Positions 23,006 through 29,074 of a stretch of DNA of 29,074 bases are shown here, piece after piece. Location of the stretch: contig JAGOEH010000017.1 of NCBI GenBank assembly GCA_017997825.1, forward strand, positions 1 to 29,074. The letters run 5' to 3'. Numbering within the stretch: position 1 is the first letter of the stretch; each line of letters starts with the position of its first letter. Below the pieces are notes generated by a model that had not been told where the DNA came from, searched no databases, and saw nothing but the letters and a program-made list of their open reading frames with translations. Source of the stretch: Candidatus Delongbacteria bacterium. Lineage in GTDB: Bacteria > JAGOEH01. A program made the translations under genes and the position numbers.

Positions 23006-26000
23006 GTGAAAATCAGGCGATGGATTTGGGGAATGGGAATACTCCTGGCGGGGTGGATTTCATCCTCCTTGGCTCAATCGTTTGAAACGGTTCATCTCCA
23101 TTGTTTTCCCCCATTTCGGTCACCGATATCCGCCACAGGGGATATTGACCAGGACGGACGGGACGAGCTGTTTTTATCCGGTAAGACCTCAGACTGCACA
23201 TGGGAGGCCGGGCTTTATCGATATCAAGATAAAAGCTTTATCCGCCTGGAATCATCATTAATCCCCTTATACGAGGGTCGGGCTTGTTTTCTGGATTACG
23301 ACCATGATGGGGATGCCGATCTGTGTTACAGTGGAATGGATTCAACCCAAACCGGCCGATTCTTCCTCTATCGAAACACCGGTTCAGGATTGATCCGGGA
23401 TGAGAGTATCAACCTGGCAGCCCTGAATTTATGCCGATTGGAGTCTTCCGATTTCAATCTGGACGGTTGGATGGATCTGCTGTATGCCGGAATCGATTCC
23501 GAGGGAGTATACATCATCAATCTATGGTATGGCATGCCGCAGAAATGGTATTCAGCCTATTCGGAATTACCGGCTTTATACCCGGGAGAGTATCTGTGCA
23601 CCGATCTTGACCGCGACGGTCTGCCGGATATTTTAGCCGGAGGAAAAAGTAAAAGCGGAACTCTGATCAACCAGATTTACTTTAATCAGAATTATGGTCA
23701 GCGCATGGCCAAAGATTCACGGTTCACCGGGCCGGAACTGGTTTTTACCGGAATGGAATCCATCGATATCGATCATGACGGGGATCAGGATGTGGTTTTC
23801 AGTGGATACCAGTCCGGATATCAACCGATCAGCGGAATTTTCCTCAACCGCCCTACCGGAACCCTCGATCCGGATTATCGAGTTTTGGAGCCGATTCAGG
23901 GTGATTTGACCCTCTCCGACTTTGATCTGGATGGTAATCCGGATCTGATCCTATCCGGACTGAACCGGGATCTAAAGCCTGAAACCCACTATATTAGCGG
24001 GATTCAATCCAATCCACCCTCTCTCTCTTCCCGGCTCTTGTCAATCCGGGGAGTCTTGATCGCCAATGATTTCGATCGGGATCTGAAACCGGACTGGCTG
24101 GTTCTGGGAGAGGATTCCCTTTCCCATTTTTCGGCCATCCTGATGATTAACAATACCTCGATCGACAATCATCAACCTGGATTCACCCAGCCTTTACCCC
24201 CCCCCCAGGTCCAGACGGACCGCATTCTGCTCGATCTGCCTGCCGGCCGTGACGACCATACGCCGGTCCTTTCCCTGCGATACCAGATTAAAGTGGGCAC
24301 CCAAGCCCATCCCGATACAATCATCAGTGCCGCAGACTGTGATCCCCGTTCATCCATGATATTTTCGCCGAATCAGATATCCCGGCACGTCTCAATCCAA
24401 CCGGGGGAATACCAGTGGCAGGCCCGAATCATGGATAATGCCGGCGGATTTTCAGATTGGAGTCAGCCGGTATCGTTCTCCGTATCGGACTACATTCAGG
24501 CTGGATTTGACATGATAGGCCTTTCCAAAGGCCGAGTCACCACGGCCGATTTCAATCAGGACGGACGCCCGGATATGGCCATCAACGGATTCAACACCCT
24601 TCAACAGCCCTATTGCACCGTATACCTGAATCAAAACGGCCGTTTCTCAAGCCTTCAGAACTATACCGCCTGGTCAGGTGCCGGATATGGAACGATCTAT
24701 CCTTATGACCTGAATCTGGATTCTTATCCCGATCTGTGGATTACCGGATCGGAAAAAAACACCCAGACCAACGCCACCGGCTTAACCCGTGGATATCTTA
24801 ATCAGAACAATCAATGGAATATCATGGTTCCAAGCATTCATACCGGAACCGACATCAAAAATGAGTTTCCGAATCTGATTGAAAGTCAGGTTATGATGAC
24901 CCATCTGGACCAGGATCCCGATCCGGAACTGATCCTGTGCGGGGGCGAAAACCTGGGATCCAACAATATCCCACCTCGGTTTTATATCTACACTTACCGG
25001 GGAGGCACCCGTTTTGATCAATGGTCTGAACCGGGAATTCCGGGCTATCGGTATGGCGGATTCGATTGCGGAGACTTGAATGGCGATGGATTAACCGATA
25101 TCGTCATCAACGGACTGACCTTTGTGGGCGGGGGTTCAAGTCAACTCAAGGCCCGCTGTAATATCTACCTGCAGGGACCGAATCATCGGTTCCCCGCAAT
25201 CGATAGCAGCATTGCCCTGCAGGGCATGCATGTGGACGGCGTTGTCAAGCTGTTTGATCTGGATCGGGATCAGGATTTGGACATCGTGATCTGTGGGGGA
25301 AGCGATGATTACAGCCAGGCTTATACCTTGATCTACCGGAACGACTATCCGGATTTTCCCCTGATCAAGCAACTGCCCGGGGTATTCGCAGGTGATATAG
25401 CTATTGGAGATATCGATCACAATACCGAACCCGACCTGTTCATCACCGGGTGGCGGCCGGATTCCAGCCGGGCATTCTCATGCCTGTATCGGCAAATCGA
25501 TGGTAACTACATTCCATACCCGATTCCAAGCATCAGCCGGCTTTACTGGTCAACGGCTTGTCTGGCCGACTACGATCAGGATGGAAATCCGGATCTGGCC
25601 CACGCCGGAATCGATACGCTGGAAAATCCACAATTGATCGTTTATCGCAACTCCTTTTTTCCTGCCGGAATCAGCTTTCCCCTGCCTTCCGAACCTCCAT
25701 CCCTTGAATCGTTGATTTCCCAGGATACGGTGCGGTTCAGCTGGCAAGGCGGTCTGGACGGGCGCAACAATACATCTCACGGTCTTGCCTATCAGTTGAC
25801 GGTCCGGGATGCCTCCAGCCGGCCAATCTATTGCTCTGACTGGGTGACAGGTTCTACAGGATTGCTTCTTCACGGATTATCCGACGGAAATTATACTGCA
25901 GAAATCCGATCCCGTGACAATGCCGGCCGGGTTTCTTCCCATCAGCGGATCAATAGTTTTTATATTGATACCGCTCCTCCGGAGATCACCGATGTTATAA

Positions 26001-27298
26001 TGCCGGACCTATGCGGAATCGGCTCATTAACGGTGACCATCTATACCCATGATCCCTCCGGTCTGGATTCGGTTTCCTATCCCCATCTATATCTTCATCG
26101 TAGCGACCAGGATACCCTTCCATTCACCATCAACACCATGGCACAGAATTTGATCATAGCCACAGTCGATATTCCATCCGATCTGCCGGAAGGGGATTAT
26201 AACCTGTCGATCCATCATCTGAGCGACCGACGACATAATAGCCAATCCCTCCCAATTCAACTGGGTAAAATCCGGATCGATACCCGGCGCCCCCGTTTAC
26301 ACCATTCATATCCAACCAGTATGCAGGTTCAGGTTTCAAGCCTGACCACGATCCGTTTATGGTTCGACCGGAAACTGGCAGTATCCAGTCTGAGTCAAGA
26401 GCATTTCAGTCTAACCGACTTATCCAGTAATCAATCGATTAATGGAGAGTTTTTCCTAACATTCCAGGATACTCTGTCCCTGTTGACTTTCGCTCCCTCA
26501 GAACGTCTAAATTTTCTAACTCCCTATCGTATCAAAGCCTCTGCCCAAATTGCGGATACCTTGGGAAATCCCCTGGAGCAGGATTATCTGATTCAGTTTA
26601 CCACCGGCAGCCTGATCAAACCGGATTCCGGAGCCATCCTCTATTCGGCGGATTCAAGTCTCAGCCTTTATATCCCCCCCATGGCACTCAATGCCGAAGA
26701 AGAAATCAGTATCGAGATCCAGGACTCCGATTCCCGGTTGGAATGGCCGGAACTGGAGTTTAGAATCAATCCCATGCTGGCATTTCGTCAACCGGTCACG
26801 CTCAAGCGTCATCATCCGACTGCATCCGCTCAGATTCCGACCCAGCCCATTCATTTTGAATACTATGACAGCTTGAATCACCAATGGGAAAAATTGGGAG
26901 GATATCTGAATCAGGAGGAACTGTCGGTTCCCATCAATCAAACCGGCCGATTCCGAATCATGGAATCCACGGATTCCGTTCCTTCGCGGGCCGTTATCCC
27001 GAACCGAATCGTGCTCAACCCAAGGGTGTTCAATCCCGACAATCCGGAGAAACCGGAACTGGATATATCATTCACACTGGAGCAATCCGACCGGATTGAT
27101 CTGAAACTATTCAATTCGGCCGGGGATTTGATTGTAGTCTTGAAATCCGGCCAATTGCTTCCAACCGGAAATTATACCATGGCTTGGGATGGACGTGACC
27201 AGAACCATCATCGGGTTCGGGACGGCCTCTATATCGTAGTGCTCAGAACTAGCCGTCAGGTCTTTAAGAAAAGCATAGCCGTACTGAGAAAAAACTGA
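23006..27298 (+). CDS. Large secreted protein with two seven-bladed VCBS/FG-GAP propellers, Fn3/Ig domains and FlgD-Ig tail
   Basis: A 1430-residue surface or extracellular protein; function unknown, adhesion or polymer binding likely. After a signal peptide (about 1-22, IWGMGILLAGWISSSLAQ) come seven DxDxDGxxD-type calcium loops (such as DIDQDGRDE, DYDHDGDAD, DLDRDGLPD, DFDLDGNPD) over about 45-375. An Fn3-like domain follows (about 410-500). Seven more loops (DFNQDGRPD to DYDQDGNPD) lie over about 514-860, then a second Fn3-like domain (about 890-985) and an Ig-like domain. An SbsA-type Ig-like domain (about 1090-1205), a ZU5-like segment and a FlgD-Ig tail (PTGNYTMAWDGRDQNHHRVR, then DGLYIVVLRT) end it. 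I prefer the GTG at 23006: GGGAG lies 6 bases upstream and the signal peptide begins there. An in-frame ATG at 22955 would place 17 charged residues before it. A ten-C run lies between propeller 1 and its Fn3 domain. Confidence 0.88.
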   Translation: MKIRRWIWGMGILLAGWISSSLAQSFETVHLHCFPPFRSPISATGDIDQDGRDELFLSGKTSDCTWEAGLYRYQDKSFIRLESSLIPLYEGRACFLDYDHDGDADLCYSGMDSTQTGRFFLYRNTGSGLIRDESINLAALNLCRLESSDFNLDGWMDLLYAGIDSEGVYIINLWYGMPQKWYSAYSELPALYPGEYLCTDLDRDGLPDILAGGKSKSGTLINQIYFNQNYGQRMAKDSRFTGPELVFTGMESIDIDHDGDQDVVFSGYQSGYQPISGIFLNRPTGTLDPDYRVLEPIQGDLTLSDFDLDGNPDLILSGLNRDLKPETHYISGIQSNPPSLSSRLLSIRGVLIANDFDRDLKPDWLVLGEDSLSHFSAILMINNTSIDNHQPGFTQPLPPPQVQTDRILLDLPAGRDDHTPVLSLRYQIKVGTQAHPDTIISAADCDPRSSMIFSPNQISRHVSIQPGEYQWQARIMDNAGGFSDWSQPVSFSVSDYIQAGFDMIGLSKGRVTTADFNQDGRPDMAINGFNTLQQPYCTVYLNQNGRFSSLQNYTAWSGAGYGTIYPYDLNLDSYPDLWITGSEKNTQTNATGLTRGYLNQNNQWNIMVPSIHTGTDIKNEFPNLIESQVMMTHLDQDPDPELILCGGENLGSNNIPPRFYIYTYRGGTRFDQWSEPGIPGYRYGGFDCGDLNGDGLTDIVINGLTFVGGGSSQLKARCNIYLQGPNHRFPAIDSSIALQGMHVDGVVKLFDLDRDQDLDIVICGGSDDYSQAYTLIYRNDYPDFPLIKQLPGVFAGDIAIGDIDHNTEPDLFITGWRPDSSRAFSCLYRQIDGNYIPYPIPSISRLYWSTACLADYDQDGNPDLAHAGIDTLENPQLIVYRNSFFPAGISFPLPSEPPSLESLISQDTVRFSWQGGLDGRNNTSHGLAYQLTVRDASSRPIYCSDWVTGSTGLLLHGLSDGNYTAEIRSRDNAGRVSSHQRINSFYIDTAPPEITDVIMPDLCGIGSLTVTIYTHDPSGLDSVSYPHLYLHRSDQDTLPFTINTMAQNLIIATVDIPSDLPEGDYNLSIHHLSDRRHNSQSLPIQLGKIRIDTRRPRLHHSYPTSMQVQVSSLTTIRLWFDRKLAVSSLSQEHFSLTDLSSNQSINGEFFLTFQDTLSLLTFAPSERLNFLTPYRIKASAQIADTLGNPLEQDYLIQFTTGSLIKPDSGAILYSADSSLSLYIPPMALNAEEEISIEIQDSDSRLEWPELEFRINPMLAFRQPVTLKRHHPTASAQIPTQPIHFEYYDSLNHQWEKLGGYLNQEELSVPINQTGRFRIMESTDSVPSRAVIPNRIVLNPRVFNPDNPEKPELDISFTLEQSDRIDLKLFNSAGDLIVVLKSGQLLPTGNYTMAWDGRDQNHHRVRDGLYIVVLRTSRQVFKKSIAVLRKN
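24197..24206 (+). repeat. Run of ten cytosines inside the propeller gene
   Basis: An uninterrupted C10 encodes the Pro-Pro-Pro of LPPPQVQ at the junction of the first propeller and first Fn3-like domain. Gain or loss of one base would shift the frame and remove about 1030 C-terminal residues, including the sorting tail. Homopolymers of this length are prone to replication slippage. The frame as given is intact. Confidence 0.85.
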
Positions 27299-27356
27299 AT
27301 CCCGATTTGCAGAAGCAGGCATCCGGATTCAACTCGAATCAACCGGAAGAGGTCAT

Positions 27357-28835
27357 ATGATTGATTCATGGTTTGTGAAAGTATTCATCCTTTGGTTGAT
27401 CATGATCGCTGGCGGAATGGCCGACTTTATTGATATCAGCCGGACGAAAGGCATGCCGTTATGCTCTCTCGAGTATTCGACCTCGGGAATTGCCTGGAAT
27501 TGCCTGAACCATCAGTTAATCCCCGATGACTACTTTCCTGAGGCCTTCATCACCTCTTATGAAACCGGTAATGTTCCAGTTATCGAGTTCTATCTGAACG
27601 ATTCGAGCGGGTTTACCAATATCGGTCCCCGGATCATCGTCAGCGGGAAAATGGTGCCGATTGAACCGGGTTCCAATCTTTGTCCCGGGTTATTGAATCT
27701 GGATCATCAGAAAAGTCTGGATCTGATCCTGCTCAATACCCGCGGAGCCGTCTATCGGTATTTCAATTTGAGCCTGGGCATCCGCCCGACCATGGAAAGC
27801 TATGATTTTTTACCCGCTGGGCTCAATCCGGATCTAACCGGTTATGGAACCGGGGATCTGAATAACGACAACTATCCCGACTTCATCCTGACACCCCGCT
27901 ATCAGCCGCCGATTCTTTATTTATCAAACAACGACCCGATCTCCAAGAACACCCCCCCCCTTTATCCGTTCCGTCAGCGGTGCGACACCCGACAGGTCCT
28001 CATATTCGATATCAACCGCGACCAGTTCAAGGATATCTATTTTATTAATTTCGGCCGGCCCAACACCTTCTATCTCAATCTTGGAAACGGCCAATTCCTT
28101 GAGCAATCCTGCCCATTGGGCATCGATCTATGTGCTGGAAGTACGGGGGCTGCAGTGGCGGATTACAACCATGACGGATGGATCGATATTTTCGTGACCG
28201 GATATGGGGTCAGCCGCCTGTTCATCAACCGAGAAGGGGTAAAATTTGACGATCGGACACACTCCTTCCGGGCCGGGTACACCGGATACTGTAATGACGC
28301 AACAGCCGGGGATTTCGATAACGACGGTTTCATCGACCTTTACCTGGCCATAGGAAATCCGGATGCATCACCTGCTAAAAGCAACCTCCTGCTCAAAAAC
28401 CATCGGGGAGAGTATTTCGAATCCTTATCCGATCTAATCACCGGAATATCGGAATCATCAACGTGTGCGACCTGGGTAGACTACAACAATGACGGCCATT
28501 TGGATTTATGGGTCGGCAATCATGGAAAAAACCGCATGTTCGAGAATCGGGATCAAACGCCAAACTCCATCCGGCTCAACCTGCAAGCCGGATTATCCGG
28601 CACCCATACCAATCTGCCGGCTTATAACGGAGAATTCATCCTACTGGATCCCTCCGGACAGGAGCTTTGTCGCAAACAAATCATCTATGATCGCGAGCCG
28701 GGTAATAGTTTGATTTTTACCGGTATCGAAGCTGGAATAACCTATACGATCCGAATTATCCATCCATGGCTGTCCCAGCCTTATGAAATCACCGGCCAAG
28801 CCGGCCGGCAACTGGTTTTGGATGGAATCTATTAA
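27357..28835 (+). CDS. Secreted VCBS/FG-GAP propeller protein with ASPIC/UnbV-like tail
   Basis: A 492-residue exported protein; function unknown. The signal peptide is about residues 1-22 (VFILWLIMIAGGMA-DF). At least six calcium-loop repeats form one propeller: LDHQKSLDLIL, DLNNDNYPDFIL, DINRDQFKDIYF, DYNHDGWIDIFV, DFDNDGFIDLYL and DYNNDGHLDLWV. A degenerate first blade probably makes seven. The last 95 residues (NSIRLNLQAG at the start) resemble a diverged ASPIC/UnbV-type domain, the usual companion of such propellers. Unlike the gene before it, there is no FlgD-Ig or Por-type tail, so it may stay cell-associated or use another route. GAGG lies four bases before the ATG. It starts 58 bp after the previous stop with no promoter between, so the two are probably co-transcribed. 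A nine-C run interrupts the middle of the gene. Confidence 0.87.
   Translation: MIDSWFVKVFILWLIMIAGGMADFIDISRTKGMPLCSLEYSTSGIAWNCLNHQLIPDDYFPEAFITSYETGNVPVIEFYLNDSSGFTNIGPRIIVSGKMVPIEPGSNLCPGLLNLDHQKSLDLILLNTRGAVYRYFNLSLGIRPTMESYDFLPAGLNPDLTGYGTGDLNNDNYPDFILTPRYQPPILYLSNNDPISKNTPPLYPFRQRCDTRQVLIFDINRDQFKDIYFINFGRPNTFYLNLGNGQFLEQSCPLGIDLCAGSTGAAVADYNHDGWIDIFVTGYGVSRLFINREGVKFDDRTHSFRAGYTGYCNDATAGDFDNDGFIDLYLAIGNPDASPAKSNLLLKNHRGEYFESLSDLITGISESSTCATWVDYNNDGHLDLWVGNHGKNRMFENRDQTPNSIRLNLQAGLSGTHTNLPAYNGEFILLDPSGQELCRKQIIYDREPGNSLIFTGIEAGITYTIRIIHPWLSQPYEITGQAGRQLVLDGIY
27952..27960 (+). repeat. Run of nine cytosines inside the second propeller gene
   Basis: C9 within ACC-CCC-CCC-CTT encodes Thr-Pro-Pro-Leu near residue 200, in a loop between two propeller blades. 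A one-base change would truncate the protein before most calcium loops. The frame as given is intact. Confidence 0.85.
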
Positions 28836-28902
28836 TCGATCCAAGCCAAACTCCCGATCCATACCTCCCAGCCCGAAACCCGGAAAATCCCAAGAAAATA
28901 AC

Positions 28903-28931
28903 TTGATTTTATCATTGAAAACCATTATATT
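28903..28931 (+). promoter_or_regulatory. Promoter directed out of the right edge
   Basis: TTGATT (28903-28908), a 17-base spacer and TATATT (28926-28931) suggest a start near 28938. The first ATG after it, at 28957, opens a frame that runs to the window end (39 codons) but has no ribosome site and no recognisable protein, so the served gene probably lies beyond the window. The rest of 28836-29074 shows nothing I can name. Confidence 0.5.
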
Positions 28932-29074
28932 CCATAAAATCCACTTCTCGAGCCCGATGGTTTCCCCGATCAGACTAAAACCGAAAGCAGGAAGCGGGTA
29001 TTCAAGGCCATCACCCCAATCCGGAGTCACGGAGTCTTTTCCGTCTCTCCCTCGAATCAGGGTAAGAGGTCTTG

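Noticed and set aside
28641-29030. 129-codon minus-strand frame at the right edge
   Set aside because: Over half lies antisense to the second propeller gene, with no recognisable motif; the non-coding remainder contains a plausible plus-strand promoter instead.
28957-29074. Open frame running off the right edge after the outward promoter
   Set aside because: No ribosome site, no signal peptide or motif, and only 39 codons visible; left as part of the promoter entry.
1-29074. Very frequent CCGGAT / ATCCGG words throughout, considered as an uptake or restriction-avoidance signal
   Set aside because: They occur mostly in coding sequence and fit codon choices for Ile, Arg, Pro and Asp; I cannot count or test enrichment by eye.
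1-29074. CRISPR arrays, insertion sequences, integrases, toxin-antitoxin or defence genes
   Set aside because: I saw no regularly spaced direct repeats, transposase or integrase motifs, or known defence-gene signatures on either strand.

Overview
The window is chromosomal DNA from a Gram-negative (diderm) bacterium. The evidence is an LptF/LptG-type lipopolysaccharide exporter, a MacA-like adaptor with a MacB-like exporter, and many proteins with Sec signal peptides. Three large secreted products end in a FlgD-Ig / Por-type sorting domain, one of them with the PNPFN sequence common in the FCB superphylum (Bacteroidota relatives and candidate phyla such as Cloacimonadota, Marinimicrobia or KSB1-like groups). 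I place it in or near that group but cannot name a species. Base composition is moderate throughout, and I see no insertion sequence, integrase, phage gene, CRISPR array, rRNA or complete tRNA. It reads as a resident region rich in secreted-protein genes.

Layout. 1-222: a long terminator-like hairpin, then a strong sigma70-type promoter. 223-1995: a methyl-accepting chemotaxis protein with a Cache sensor. 2003-3313 (-): an LptF/LptG family permease, divergent from 3413-7126 (+), a giant modular secreted protein; each has a promoter that places the start codon at or next to the predicted transcript 5' end (leaderless). 7355-10342 (-): a secreted M16C (presequence-protease-like) zinc peptidase with a clear terminator and promoter. 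10817-11869 (+): a PHP-domain hydrolase, again near-leaderless. 11936-13342 (+): a secreted transglutaminase-like protein. 13494-14876 (-): a secreted GH18 chitinase-like enzyme with a sorting domain. 15152-19656 (-): a three-gene exporter operon (adaptor, ATPase, permease). 20082-22797 (+): a divergent NtrC-type response regulator and its histidine kinase, overlapping by 11 bp. 23006-28835 (+): two secreted beta-propeller (VCBS/FG-GAP) proteins. 28836-29074: non-coding, with a promoter pointing out of the window.

How the parts fit. The kinase/regulator pair probably controls the divergent exporter. The regulator carries the GAFTGA loop that contacts sigma54. The exporter operon has a good -24/-12 sigma54 promoter. 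A tandem pair of TGTCC-N6-GGACA-type sites sits about 110 and 130 bp upstream of its predicted start, and a further perfect copy of the palindrome lies inside the operon before the ATPase gene. The leader of the regulator also contains what looks like a decayed tRNA-Glu gene with its anticodon arm deleted.

Most other genes encode envelope or extracellular products (peptidase, chitinase-like enzyme, transglutaminase, propeller proteins), suggesting a surface- or polymer-interacting lifestyle. Runs of ten and nine cytosines inside the two propeller genes are candidates for slippage-driven on/off switching. All functional calls are from reading translated motifs; no database search was possible.
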